Shown here: positions 16,666 through 25,124 of the stretch, piece after piece
Position numbering within the stretch: the stretch's first letter is position 1
How the letters are laid out: each line of letters starts with the position of its first letter
Notes under the pieces: model-generated
What the model saw: the letters and a program-made list of their open reading frames with translations, nothing else
Databases searched by the model: none
What the model was told of the DNA's origin: nothing
From: a bacterium
GTDB taxonomy: Bacteria > Eremiobacterota > Eremiobacteria > Baltobacterales > Baltobacteraceae
Direction of reading: 5' to 3'
Assembly: GCA_021784715.1 (NCBI GenBank)
Contig: JAJYHP010000051.1
Span: forward strand, 1-56,803
DNA: 56,803 nucleotides
Program-made: the position numbers and the translations under genes

Positions 16666-17082
16666 CTACGTCCCGAGCGTTAAGGGATTTGAGGTCGAGG
16701 TACTCTGCCAGTTCGACGTGCACTGCTGGTAGGTCGTCGTCGTCCCGGATGCGGTCGTCTGCGTGAAGAAGCAGTAGACGGTCCCCGGGGTCATCGCCGT
16801 GAACTCGACCTCGCCGGATGCATTCGTCGTCAACTGCTGGAGGACGTTGGCGGGAACCGCACAGCCGTTGCTCGTGCAGAGGGAGACCGCAACGTTGGGA
16901 ACCGGAGTCGCCGAGGCGGTGACCTTGACGTACGCGGTGGTGATCGATGGATTCGCCGTCGGAGGAGTCGTTGGCGCCGAAGTCGGCGTGGTATATGCGA
17001 GCAGCCCATTGTTGGAATTACAGGCGACAGCGGAGAGCGCGAGCGCGAGCAGCGCGCCGGCGATGATAAACGGTCGTGGCAT
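16666..17082 (-). CDS. Small lipoprotein of unknown function
   Basis: A 138-residue exported protein. The signal peptide (MPRPFIIAGALLALALSAVA) ends in a lipobox-like AVAC, so the mature protein would be anchored by its Cys21. A Thr/Pro-rich linker (TPTSAPTTPPTANPS) leads to a small beta domain with four Cys residues (LCTSNGC, VYCFF, QQCTS), of Ig/carboxypeptidase-regulatory-like appearance (NASGEVEFTAMTPGTVY). No binding partner is suggested. ATG 17082 is chosen because it starts the signal peptide; the longer frame reads antiporter antisense sequence. It is probably cotranscribed with or just after the antiporter gene, 16 bases away. Confidence 0.65.
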   Translation of the reverse strand: MPRPFIIAGALLALALSAVACNSNNGLLAYTTPTSAPTTPPTANPSITTAYVKVTASATPVPNVAVSLCTSNGCAVPANVLQQLTTNASGEVEFTAMTPGTVYCFFTQTTASGTTTTYQQCTSNWQSTSTSNPLTLGT

Positions 17083-17098
17083 AGCCGTGCAGAGTGCG

Positions 17099-18613
17099 CT
17101 ATCCGGGCTGCGCGTTCCTCTCGCGAGGCTCGGCGAGCGGTAGGGAGCGGGCGATATGGGCGGGCAGGAAGCCCTTGCCGAGTCGGTTCCATCGAGGGCT
17201 TCCGTCGTCGAGCAGCACCGAGGCGCCGCGCTCGCGCACGAGTTCGCCGATGCGCACTTCCGACTCGATGAACGCCGCATCGCAATCCTGCGAGCGCGCG
17301 AAAGCGACGCTCGCCTCGTCGGTATCGGCGAGGACGACGACGTAGCCCTCCTCTTCCAAGGCGCGTGCGCGCTCGGTGCTCGCCGGATCGATGCCGGCGA
17401 GTACTACCACGGGCTGGCGAAGTCGTAGGATCCGCGACGCCACGATGGAGAGTACCGTCGAAATCGAGACGGTCAAGACGATGACGACAAAGAGCACCTC
17501 GGAGAAGCGATTCCCGCCGCGAAAGCCCCATGCGGTTAATTGCGTCGCATAATAGGTTGCAAGAGAGACGGCGACGATGCCGCGCGGAAAGACGGTGCAG
17601 GCGAAAATGCGCTCGCGCATGTTGAGCGCCGATCGCGCCGTGGCTATGGCGACGACGACTATGCGCAAGAGCACCAACGTGCCGGCGATCGCCGCGCCGA
17701 CGCCGACGAGCGGCAGAACCGAGGCGATGCGAATCTGCGACGCGAGCAAGACGAAGACGGTCGAGAGCGCGAGGATCGAGAGATCTTCTTTGTACGAGCG
17801 GAGCAATCGTTCGCTGGGCAGACCGCGAAAATCGACGACGAGCGCGCAGGCGATAACTGCGGTGAGCCCGCTCTCCTGCGCGACGAACTCGCCGAGCGCG
17901 TACGCTCCGAAGGCCAATGCGAGCAGCAGCAGTTTTGTGACGTCGCTCGACCACGCGCGGGCGTAGCGCCGCAGCAAAAACAGGCCGATCGCGCCGACGA
18001 GGAGCCCGACGATCGCGCCCGAGCCGAGCCGTTCGACCGTTGCCAGCGCGGTGAGGAACGGGCCGCGCTCGCGCGTGGTAAACGAGGTAAAGGTTGCCGC
18101 AGCGACGATGACGCCCATCGCGTCGAGCAAGATTCCCTCGGACTCGAGAAGATGTCGCAGTTCCGGGCGGAGGCGGAGACGAGCGAGGAGCGGCCCGGTG
18201 ACGGTCGGGCCAGTGACGATGCAGGCCGATGCCAGCATCGCCGCGACGATGGTGGAGAGCCCGAACGCACGCGCGAGATGAGGGATGACGATCAGGGTCA
18301 GGCCCGCACCGAAAATGACGAGCAAGAAGAGCGGACGCTTCGGTAAGCGGCCGATGTCGATACGCAGCGTCGCCTCGAACAGCACGATGACGACGCAGAG
18401 GGAGAGCAGCGCACGCGTCGCCGGAGCGGCGAGATCGAGGTGGAGAAAGTCGAGTCCGCTCGGGCCGAGTGCGAGGCCGATGGTCAGGAGCGTGATGATC
18501 GAGGGAATGCCGAAGCGCCGGGAGAGCGCGCGCGCGAGCAACGCCGCGACGAGCACGGCGGCGGCGCCGAATTCCACCACGAGCGCGGGGTAACGCGCGA
18601 AGATCGAACTCAC
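17099..18613 (-). CDS. CPA-type cation:proton antiporter with C-terminal nucleotide-binding-like domain
   Basis: A 504-residue membrane antiporter with about 12 hydrophobic segments (residues 8-395) and a cytosolic tail resembling a truncated TrkA-N/RCK domain (VVVLAGIDPASTERARALEE, YVVVLADTDEASVAFA). In the core, the helix that in Na+/H+ exchangers carries the TDP or ND pair reads CIVTGPTVTGPLL, so the usual Asp is absent, as in a known subset of CPA proteins. The start is GTG 18613, which overlaps the PaaX TGA (GTGA). It is thus the second gene of a paaX-antiporter operon. The ion transported is unknown; pH or cation balance during acid-releasing aromatic degradation is a possible role. Confidence 0.85.
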   Translation of the reverse strand: MSSIFARYPALVVEFGAAAVLVAALLARALSRRFGIPSIITLLTIGLALGPSGLDFLHLDLAAPATRALLSLCVVIVLFEATLRIDIGRLPKRPLFLLVIFGAGLTLIVIPHLARAFGLSTIVAAMLASACIVTGPTVTGPLLARLRLRPELRHLLESEGILLDAMGVIVAAATFTSFTTRERGPFLTALATVERLGSGAIVGLLVGAIGLFLLRRYARAWSSDVTKLLLLALAFGAYALGEFVAQESGLTAVIACALVVDFRGLPSERLLRSYKEDLSILALSTVFVLLASQIRIASVLPLVGVGAAIAGTLVLLRIVVVAIATARSALNMRERIFACTVFPRGIVAVSLATYYATQLTAWGFRGGNRFSEVLFVVIVLTVSISTVLSIVASRILRLRQPVVVLAGIDPASTERARALEEEGYVVVLADTDEASVAFARSQDCDAAFIESEVRIGELVRERGASVLLDDGSPRWNRLGKGFLPAHIARSLPLAEPRERNAQPG

Positions 18614-19428
18614 GGCCCTGCGTTCCGATCGAAGAATCGATTCGAGCGATCGTGGAGCAATGCGTAATATTCGCGGAAAACGGCCGCGGCGGTGCTGCCC
18701 GGCCAGTGTGCTGGCAAGAGGACACTGGGAAGTGCCGGGTCGACGTAGGTGAATTTGCGATAGTCGTGTACGAGCCAGAGCCGTTCGACGAAAGCATCGC
18801 GCTCGCCGAAGGCCCGCGCGCTCCGTTCGGCGTTCAGACGCGGCCGATAGAGTTCGGTGAAGCGTTCGTAGGCTGCAGCGATCGCCGGAAGATTCCAACA
18901 GCGCGCAACCAAAGCCGCATCGCTCCCAGGGCCGCGATGCGAGCTTTCAAAGATCGCGATATCGCCACTCGCCTCGGCCTCCGCCGCCGCCGCCGCGACC
19001 GCAGCGAGATCGCCGTTCGGGGATATCCAGGTCGCGGTCGCCAGCGGCGCCCATCCAAGGACCGCGAGCTCCTTTCGCAAGCGGTCGCGCCGGTCGCGGC
19101 GGCGCTCGTCGATCGAATAGACGAGCATCCGCCAGTGTCCGTCCCAGTCCACGAGCGGGCCGTAGATACGTGGGCTGAGCTCCTCGATCCGCCGCCGACC
19201 GCGATCCGTCACGGCGTAATAGGCACGATTTCCGCTGCGCTCGGCACGGAGCCATCCCTGGCGCGCGAGCCGGGAGACCGACTGGCGGACCGCGGCCTCT
19301 GAGACACCGAAGGGGTCCATCAAGCGCACCAGCCCGGCGAGGGCGACCCGTTGCTCCCCAGGGCGACGGGTCACGATGTCGCCATAAATGTTAAAAATGA
19401 AGGAATTTGGGCGCGAAACCTCTCTCAT
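18610..19428 (-). CDS. paaX: PaaX-family transcriptional repressor
   Basis: A 272-residue GntR-like winged-helix regulator. The N-terminal part (NSFIFNIYGDIVTRR, VSEAAVRQSVSRLARQGWLR, YYAVTDRGRRRIEE) matches PaaX, the repressor of phenylacetate genes that is released by an aryl-CoA ligand. The middle (WDGHWRMLVYSIDERRRDRR) is the ferredoxin-like PaaX domain, and the tail is the PaaX C-terminal domain. ATG 19428 is preferred since the family starts shortly before NSFIF; the frame extends to 19599 but overlaps the divergent oxygenase gene. It is divergent from the BoxB-like gene across a 73-base, AT-rich gap, the expected place for its operator. Confidence 0.9.
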   Translation of the reverse strand: MREVSRPNSFIFNIYGDIVTRRPGEQRVALAGLVRLMDPFGVSEAAVRQSVSRLARQGWLRAERSGNRAYYAVTDRGRRRIEELSPRIYGPLVDWDGHWRMLVYSIDERRRDRRDRLRKELAVLGWAPLATATWISPNGDLAAVAAAAAEAEASGDIAIFESSHRGPGSDAALVARCWNLPAIAAAYERFTELYRPRLNAERSARAFGERDAFVERLWLVHDYRKFTYVDPALPSVLLPAHWPGSTAAAVFREYYALLHDRSNRFFDRNAGP

Positions 19429-19501
19429 TAGACTTTTGTCGTATATCATTTCTTGCACGGTATGCGATTCTTTTGTCACAATAGTCCTTGCCGGAGGGTG
19501 T
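19429..19501 (+). promoter_or_regulatory. Divergent paaX / boxB-like control region
   Basis: This 73-base gap is markedly AT-richer than its surroundings. Toward the oxygenase a -35 box TTGCAC (19453-19458) and a -10 box CACAAT (19477-19482, spacer 18) are seen, then a GGAGGG ribosome-binding site before ATG 19502. CTTTTGTC occurs twice, at 19433-19440 and 19470-19477, the second overlapping the -10. ATGCGATTC (19462-19470) resembles half of a PaaX box as I recall it. Repression by PaaX is an inference. Confidence 0.5.
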
Positions 19502-20629
19502 ATGGCTGCGCGAATCTCGACTTTTGACGACTGGATCGACCTGTTGCAATCCTGGCAGAACGATATCGGTCTGGACCGCGAGCTGATCGAACGTTTCATG
19601 CCCGGATACCGCTTCGAGGCGAAATACGGCGAGCTGCCGACCTCGGAGATCTATTTCGGTGATTTTAAGGGTGAGCGCCGCTGGGAACGGGTCACCGAAA
19701 TTCCCGACCAGCGTATGCGCGATGCAGCGTTGAACATGATCGTCTATCAGGGCGACACCGAGTTTGCTTCGAACGAGCAGCAGCGTTTCCTGGTGAATAA
19801 CGCACCGACGGAGTACGATCTCGCCGCGCTCGTTCGCATTATGGTTGAAGAGACGCGACACGGTTACCAGATGTGTCACCTCTTGGTCGAGCAGTTTGGT
19901 AGCGAGGGACGCATCGAAGCGCAGAAAATGCTCGAACGGCGAGCGTTCGGCAAGAAAAACCGTCTCTTGAATGCGTTCAACGAAGACGTAACGCATTGGC
20001 TCGATTTCTTTGCGTACACGAACTTCATGGATAGAGACGGCAAGTTCCAGCTAACGATGCTCTCGCATTCGGCGTTCGCTCCGCTCGCCGCTTCGATGGG
20101 ACCGATGTTGCGCGAAGAGAGCTTCCACATGGGCACGGGAATCTCGGGGCTGCGCCGGATCGCCAAGGCCGGAGTCATTCCGGTGGAGATCCAGCAGAAG
20201 TATTACAACAAATGGATCTCGGGTTCGCTCGATCTTTTCGGAACCGATCATTCCGGTTCGGCACAATGGGCCTATACGTGGGGAATCAAAGGCCGGGTCG
20301 ACGAGGATAAGCTCTCGGAAGAGGTCGATAAAGAGGTGCTCAACGAACGCGCGCGCGAGCAGTTCTACGACGAGGTCGTCCAGACGGTGCAGCGCGTCAA
20401 CGATGTAAATGCGAGCGAGAAGAAGCTCTACGTTCCCGATATGAAGTTTAACCGAAAGATCGGCCAGTATTCCGATCGGCATTTCGCAGTCGACGGGCGC
20501 CCGCTCTCCGATGAAGAATGGACGACATACGAAGCGAGCGTGCTCCCCTCACCTGCAGACGACGTACTCCTGAAAGAGTACTTCAAAGACTCGTCGTGGA
20601 TCGCCGCGAAGGGCGATCTCCGCGCGTAA
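19502..20629 (+). CDS. BoxB-like di-iron epoxygenase (benzoyl-CoA epoxidase family)
   Basis: A 375-residue ferritin-like oxygenase predicted to epoxidise an aryl-CoA ring with O2. Candidate iron ligands are Glu87, Glu117, His120 (ETRH), Asp177 (in MDRDGKFQL), Glu206 and His209 (ESFH). The intervals 30-3-57-29-3 almost equal those I recall for Azoarcus BoxB (30-3-58-29-3). The Asp in RDGK points to BoxB and not PaaA. It is about 100 residues shorter than BoxB, and no PaaB/C/D/E or BoxA reductase is nearby. The start at ATG 19502 has a GGAGGG site; the frame from 19388 is a shadow of the regulator promoter. Divergent PaaX supports control by an aryl-CoA. Confidence 0.8.
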   Translation: MAARISTFDDWIDLLQSWQNDIGLDRELIERFMPGYRFEAKYGELPTSEIYFGDFKGERRWERVTEIPDQRMRDAALNMIVYQGDTEFASNEQQRFLVNNAPTEYDLAALVRIMVEETRHGYQMCHLLVEQFGSEGRIEAQKMLERRAFGKKNRLLNAFNEDVTHWLDFFAYTNFMDRDGKFQLTMLSHSAFAPLAASMGPMLREESFHMGTGISGLRRIAKAGVIPVEIQQKYYNKWISGSLDLFGTDHSGSAQWAYTWGIKGRVDEDKLSEEVDKEVLNERAREQFYDEVVQTVQRVNDVNASEKKLYVPDMKFNRKIGQYSDRHFAVDGRPLSDEEWTTYEASVLPSPADDVLLKEYFKDSSWIAAKGDLRA

Positions 20630-20668
20630 ATTCTTACGATATCACCGAAGAAAGAAAAGAGAACGAAC

Positions 20669-21523
20669 ATGAGCGGCAACGGAAGCACGACGCAGAGCAC
20701 TCCCTTCGGGCGCGAGGAACGCGCCTTCGAAGGAAAACGCGTCATCAACTATCACGTGGACGGGCACGTCGGCGTCGTCGAGATGGACGATCCCCCGGCA
20801 AATACCTATACCCACGAGATGATGCGACAGCTCGACGAAGCGATCGTCGACGCGCGCTTCGATTCAAACGTCGAAGTGATTTTGCTCATCGGCAAGGGCG
20901 AGAAATTTTTCTCCGCGGGCGCGAATATCGCCATGCTCAATTCGGTGACTCCGGAATTCAAATACATGTTCTGCTTGCACGCCAACGAGACGCTCTCGCG
21001 TTTGGAACAGACGCCGAAACTCGTCATCGCCGCGCTCAACGGCCACTGCGTCGGCGGCGGGATGGAAATCGCGATGGCCGCCGACATTCGCATCGCCCGC
21101 AAGGATGCGGGAAAGATCGGGCTGCCCGAAGTCGCGCTCGGCGTGCTCCCGGGAACGGGCGGGACGCAGCGTCTCGCGCGCCTCGTCGGGAAATCGCGCG
21201 CGATCGAGTTGATGGTGACCGGCAAGACGTTTAGCTTCGAACAAGCCGCCGACTGGGGCATCGTCAACGACGTCCTCGAAGGCGATGCGGCGAGCTTTCG
21301 CGAGCAGATGCTCGCATACGCCCGCCAGTTCTGCACGCCGAACAAGGCGCCGATGGCGGTCGGACATATCAAGCGCGCGGTCCAGAGCGGCGCGGAGATG
21401 CCGCTGGAGGCGGGGTTGACGCTCGAACGCGAACTGCAGTCGTTGCTATTTAAGAGCGGCGATGCGAAAGAAGGCATCGCCGCCTACAACGAAAAACGCG
21501 TGGCGCGCTTCAAAAACGGGTGA
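20669..21523 (+). CDS. Enoyl-CoA hydratase/isomerase (crotonase family)
   Basis: A 284-residue crotonase-fold enzyme. The oxyanion-hole segments are FSAGANIAML and GHCVGGGMEIAMAADI. Both catalytic Glu residues of true hydratases are kept: one in GGGMEIAM, one in GLPEVALGVLPGTGGTQRL. It therefore probably hydrates a 2,3-enoyl-CoA, as PaaF does, or acts in isomerisation like PaaG. About 30 extra N-terminal residues precede the fold (STTQSTPFGREERAFEGKRV). It lies 39 bases after the BoxB-like gene, so both share a transcript. It is far too short to be BoxC (about 550 residues), so ring cleavage by a BoxC-type lyase is not shown here. Confidence 0.88.
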   Translation: MSGNGSTTQSTPFGREERAFEGKRVINYHVDGHVGVVEMDDPPANTYTHEMMRQLDEAIVDARFDSNVEVILLIGKGEKFFSAGANIAMLNSVTPEFKYMFCLHANETLSRLEQTPKLVIAALNGHCVGGGMEIAMAADIRIARKDAGKIGLPEVALGVLPGTGGTQRLARLVGKSRAIELMVTGKTFSFEQAADWGIVNDVLEGDAASFREQMLAYARQFCTPNKAPMAVGHIKRAVQSGAEMPLEAGLTLERELQSLLFKSGDAKEGIAAYNEKRVARFKNG

Positions 21524-21759
21524 AACGCTGGGAGACGCGCCTCGCCTTGCTCGCGGTCATCCTCGCGAGCCTCTCGGCGCTGAATATCCCGGGGCGTCTC
21601 TTGCTCGCGCTCACCGCGATGCTGTTGCTCTCGATCATCGCGAGCGCGCGGCTGCGCGCGGCGCTCTACGGTAAAAAAGAGCGTTCCACCGGATTCGATC
21701 CCGCCGCCGCGGCGGAACGAATCCGCGAGGAGCGCTCTCACCGTTTCACGCGCCGCTAG
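21520..21759 (+). CDS. Small membrane protein of unknown function
   Basis: A 79-residue protein with two closely spaced hydrophobic stretches (about residues 7-20 and 25-42) and a charged C-terminal half (YGKKERSTGFDPAAAAERIR). No family is recognised. It starts at GTG 21520, overlapping the TGA of the hydratase (GTGA), so translation is likely coupled. Being third in the BoxB-like operon, it might anchor or modulate something there, but nothing in the sequence says what. Confidence 0.6.
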   Translation: MKRWETRLALLAVILASLSALNIPGRLLLALTAMLLLSIIASARLRAALYGKKERSTGFDPAAAAERIREERSHRFTRR

Positions 21760-21816
21760 CGCCGCGCCGCGGGGCTCTCGCCGGGGCTTCGCGGGCGCGC
21801 GTCGAAGCGTTCGTCT

Positions 21817-22092
21817 ATGGTTACCGCATTTATCCTTATGAACGTCGAGCGCCCGCGCTTGAAATCGATCGCCGACGATCTGTTGGCGATCGACGGGATC
21901 GCCGAAGTCTATTCGGTCGCCGGGCCGTTCGATCTCGTCGCCATCGCGCGCGTGCGCGAGCACGAACAGCTCAACGATCTCGTTACCGAGCGCGTCGGAG
22001 CGCTCGAGGGCATCGAATCGACAGAGACGTTGATCGCGTTCCGCTCCTTTGCGAAGAAAGATCTCGGTTTGCTCTGGGATATCGGGGAGTAG
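21817..22092 (+). CDS. Stand-alone Lrp/AsnC ligand-binding (RAM) domain protein
   Basis: A 91-residue protein consisting only of the alpha/beta RAM domain of Lrp/AsnC regulators: TAFILMNVERPR, then IAEVYSVAGPFDLVAIARV, LNDLVTERVGALEGIESTET. In full-length Lrp proteins this fold binds amino acids and drives oligomer assembly. The helix-turn-helix is missing. Solo RAM proteins exist in archaea and actinobacteria and may sense amino acids or modulate partner regulators. It sits alone between the catabolic operon and a convergent secreted-protein gene. Confidence 0.85.
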   Translation: MVTAFILMNVERPRLKSIADDLLAIDGIAEVYSVAGPFDLVAIARVREHEQLNDLVTERVGALEGIESTETLIAFRSFAKKDLGLLWDIGE

Positions 22093-22123
22093 GCAGCGGG
22101 CTCGCGACCGCAATACGCATCGG

Positions 22124-23029
22124 CTAGATTGAAGTTGGGAAGCTGCTCGGCGCGAGCGTAGCCGGGAATCGGTAGTTGGAGTATCGTATCCGCACCGATA
22201 AGCGGCGTGCCTGCAGGCCAAATGCGTGGACGGCTTCGTGTATGTCGGCTTCGTTCGCGACCAAATACTTGCCCTGCATGCCGAAATGAATCTCGACATC
22301 TCCGCTCAGTGCGAATGGAAATTTTGCGAAGTTCAGAGAGAAGCGCATCATACAAAAGGTGCCCGTTCTTAAATCGACGGTCGCATCGGTGAGTGGATGG
22401 TGTAATGGGTCTCCCCGTGCGACCAAATGCAGCATGTGTCCGGGATCCCCGTTATCACACATCGTGGCGCCCTCGTCGTGGACGGTATAAAATCCCGCTC
22501 CAACCGCACTCACTATGGCGATGGTTTTCAGCGGTTTTCCGTTCAACGTCATCGATGGAACTGCCGGTTTCGGATGATCCGTCGACGCGCCGGATTCTCC
22601 AAATAAACCGAAGGGGTTGCCGTGGGCGGACCAATATCGCACGGCGTTCCATGTTGGATCGAAGAGGATCAGGCGTGCCGGGCCCGCAGTGGGTCGATTA
22701 TTATGCCACCGATCGTGATCGATTCGAATAAATTCGCGCCGATCGCTTTCACGATAGGAAACCTGGTATCGCTCTTCGGGGCGGCTGTTGGATTCCATAT
22801 CCTCGGATATGGTGACGTTCTTCGACTGAGCGTTGTAGGAAAGGTCGTAGTGTCCGCCCTTGGCAAGAATCCCCGCGGAGTACGTTACGAAGGCGGGCAT
22901 AGCCGACACTTGGGTTTTCTCGAGAGCGTTGATGTAAAATTGCGAAGCGGAGGGAGGTGCCGCCGAGGCGGCCGCTATCGGAAGAACGCTGAGGGCAATA
23001 GCGATACAAATTGCGGAGGGGAATTTCAT
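22124..23029 (-). CDS. Secreted protein of unknown function
   Basis: A 301-residue protein with a clear signal peptide (MKFPSAICIAIALSVLPIAA then ASA). The mature chain is beta-rich with many Tyr, Asp and His, and one possible Cys pair (TMCDNGDPGHM, GTFCMMRF). I do not recognise a domain. ATG 23029 is preferred over 23050 because the signal peptide starts there and an AAGG lies at suitable distance. By eye its GC content is lower than that of the neighbours, which hints at a different history. It is convergent with the RAM-domain gene. Confidence 0.65.
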   Translation of the reverse strand: MKFPSAICIAIALSVLPIAAASAAPPSASQFYINALEKTQVSAMPAFVTYSAGILAKGGHYDLSYNAQSKNVTISEDMESNSRPEERYQVSYRESDRREFIRIDHDRWHNNRPTAGPARLILFDPTWNAVRYWSAHGNPFGLFGESGASTDHPKPAVPSMTLNGKPLKTIAIVSAVGAGFYTVHDEGATMCDNGDPGHMLHLVARGDPLHHPLTDATVDLRTGTFCMMRFSLNFAKFPFALSGDVEIHFGMQGKYLVANEADIHEAVHAFGLQARRLSVRIRYSNYRFPATLAPSSFPTSI

Positions 23030-23134
23030 GACGGCTTGCCTTCGCCCCATGAATAGTCGCGCCCTCGCATTTCCGCAGCCGATCGAGAGCGTCGGAAAAT
23101 CCGAACCTACGTCGTCACCGTTGTCGGTCGTTGC

Positions 23135-24094
23135 CTAAAACAACGAGAGCTGCGCGTGCTCTTCGAGATATTCGGCGTCGATGCCGAGGCGCCGCAAGCG
23201 ATGCGTGAAATCGTCGCGACCGTGAACGAGCAGCACTTTGCGCGGTCGTACGAGTTCGATCGTTCGCAGCAGCGCGGGGTAATCGGCATGGTCGGAGAGG
23301 GCGAACGTCCGATCGACCCCAAAACGATAGCGCGCGCTCCGATCGATCGCCCATCCGGTGAGCATCGCGGTGCGCGTTGGGCGCTGCGTCGTCGGCGCGT
23401 TCGTTCGCCCCGGCGGGCGAATCTCGGCGTAGCCTCCCTCGGCTTCGCCCTGCTCTTCCAACGGCAACGCAACGCCGCAGGCGCGATAGACTTCCGCGAT
23501 CTCCGCAACCGCCGAATGAACGCGTATCGGTATTCCCGCCGATCCGAGGATCGCCATCGCCTCCTGCGCCTTCCCTAACGAGTACGCGTAGAAAACCGGA
23601 ATCGCTCCATCCTCGATTGCGGCCTGCGCGAAGCCGAGGATCTCCGCTTCGATCTGCTCTCGCGGGGGAAAGACATACTGCGGCGAGCCGAAGGTACATT
23701 CCATCACGAGGACGTCGGCGGGTTTGCATTCGGTCGATTCGGCGGTGCGCGATGCAGCGAGTTTGAAATCGCCGGTATAGATGTGGCGCCCGCTCGCGCC
23801 TTCAACGAGAAGTTGAGCGCTCCCGAGCACGTGTCCGGCGGGAAAGAGTGTCAGGCGATACTCGCCGATCTCCCACGGTTCGTTAAAACGATGGGTCTCG
23901 AACCTGCTGCGCTTCCGCGACCGAAAGCGAACCGCACAGAGCGCGGCGGTCTCCGGCGTCGAGAGGACGATGTCGTGTTCGCGAGCGTGGTCGGCATGGG
24001 CGTGCGAAACGTAGCCGCGTTCGCGGCGCCGCGACGCATCGACCCAGAGGTCGATAGCGGGCAGGTAGAGGCTTGCGTCGCGCTTGGCGAACAT
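23135..24094 (-). CDS. Ligase-associated MBL-fold exonuclease with C-terminal clamp-binding-like motif
   Basis: A 319-residue metallo-beta-lactamase/beta-CASP nuclease of the ligase-associated repair group. The HxHxDH motif is [20 protein letters not shown] and IYTGDFKLA carry further His and Asp ligands. [14 protein letters not shown] starts the beta-CASP part, and [10 protein letters not shown] and LVHGRDDF give the late ligands. The protein ends AQLSLF, a perfect copy of the bacterial beta-clamp-binding motif QL[SD]LF, at the very C-terminus. ATG 24094 is used; the longer frame overlaps divergent cysK. Its usual partners Lhr and PdeM are at 8468-11787. Confidence 0.87.
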   Translation of the reverse strand: MFAKRDASLYLPAIDLWVDASRRRERGYVSHAHADHAREHDIVLSTPETAALCAVRFRSRKRSRFETHRFNEPWEIGEYRLTLFPAGHVLGSAQLLVEGASGRHIYTGDFKLAASRTAESTECKPADVLVMECTFGSPQYVFPPREQIEAEILGFAQAAIEDGAIPVFYAYSLGKAQEAMAILGSAGIPIRVHSAVAEIAEVYRACGVALPLEEQGEAEGGYAEIRPPGRTNAPTTQRPTRTAMLTGWAIDRSARYRFGVDRTFALSDHADYPALLRTIELVRPRKVLLVHGRDDFTHRLRRLGIDAEYLEEHAQLSLF

Positions 24095-24149
24095 ACCCGA
24101 GGCGCTTCGGTGCAACGCTCGTGCGCTCTTGCGCGTTGAAGAAGGAACT

Positions 24150-25124
24150 ATGGCACGCATCTATGACTCGATCGCCGACACGTTCGGCAACACGCCGCTC
24201 GTGCGGATTCCGCGGCTCAACGCCGGCCTTCCCGGGCAGGTACTCGTCAAGGTCGAGTCGTTTAATCCAGCGGGCTCGGTGAAAGATCGCATCGGGATCG
24301 CGATGATCGAGGCCGCCGAGGCCGATGGTCGTCTGCGCCCCGGGATGGCGATTGTCGAACCGACGAGCGGAAATACCGGCATCGCGCTCGCTTTTGTCGC
24401 AGCGGCGAAGGGCTATCCCATCGTGCTCGTCATGCCCGAGACGATGACGATCGAACGGCGCAATCTGCTCAAGGCGTATGGAGCACAACTCGTGTTGACG
24501 CCGGGAAGTGCGGGAATCAAAGGGTCGATCGCTCGCGCGACGGCGATACGCGATGCGGCGCCGGAACGCTACTTCATGCCGCAGCAGTTTGAGAACCCGG
24601 CGAACCCGGAGATTCATCGGCGTACCACCGGCGAGGAGATTTGGCGCGATACCGACGGTAGCATCGACGCATTCGTCGCCGCCGTCGGCACCGGCGGTAC
24701 GCTGACCGGCGTCGGGCGACTGCTCAAAGAGCGGAAGCCGGGGGTGCGCATCGTTGCCGTCGAGCCCGATGCATCGCCGGTGCTCTCCGGCGGCGAACCC
24801 GGTCCGCACAAGATTCAAGGTGCCGGTACCGGCTTTATTCCGTCGATTCTCGATACCGGAATCTTCGACGAGGTGCTGCGCGTGACCGACGGCGAGGCGA
24901 TCGCGATGGCGCGGCGAGCGGCGCGCGAGGAAGGGTTGCTCGTCGGCATTTCGGCGGGCGCGAATATTCACGCGGCGCTCGAAGTTGCGGCGCGCCCCGA
25001 GATGCGCGGGAAGCGTATCGTCACGATCGGTTGCGATACCGGCGAGCGCTATCTCAGCAATCCCGTCTTCTCCGAATTTGAATCGGTCGTCGTCGACGAA
25101 CGCATCGCTGCGGAGTCGGTATAA
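24150..25124 (+). CDS. cysK: Cysteine synthase A
   Basis: A 324-residue PLP enzyme (fold type II) that makes L-cysteine from O-acetylserine and sulfide. The PLP Lys45 is in AGSVKDRIG. The substrate loop is [10 protein letters not shown], the phosphate-binding loop is [12 protein letters not shown], and GISAGAN lies near the C-terminus. Length is standard for CysK/CysM. ATG 24150 has a GAAGGA site. It heads a tight series with asparaginase II and methionine synthase, which start at the stop codon or one base after it, so the three are very likely one operon of sulfur and amino-acid metabolism. Confidence 0.93.
   Translation: MARIYDSIADTFGNTPLVRIPRLNAGLPGQVLVKVESFNPAGSVKDRIGIAMIEAAEADGRLRPGMAIVEPTSGNTGIALAFVAAAKGYPIVLVMPETMTIERRNLLKAYGAQLVLTPGSAGIKGSIARATAIRDAAPERYFMPQQFENPANPEIHRRTTGEEIWRDTDGSIDAFVAAVGTGGTLTGVGRLLKERKPGVRIVAVEPDASPVLSGGEPGPHKIQGAGTGFIPSILDTGIFDEVLRVTDGEAIAMARRAAREEGLLVGISAGANIHAALEVAARPEMRGKRIVTIGCDTGERYLSNPVFSEFESVVVDERIAAESV

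Noticed and set aside
15692..16723. A 343-codon minus-strand open frame across the aldehyde dehydrogenase
   Set aside because: It is a mirror of a well-supported gene, with no domain and an Arg-rich composition.
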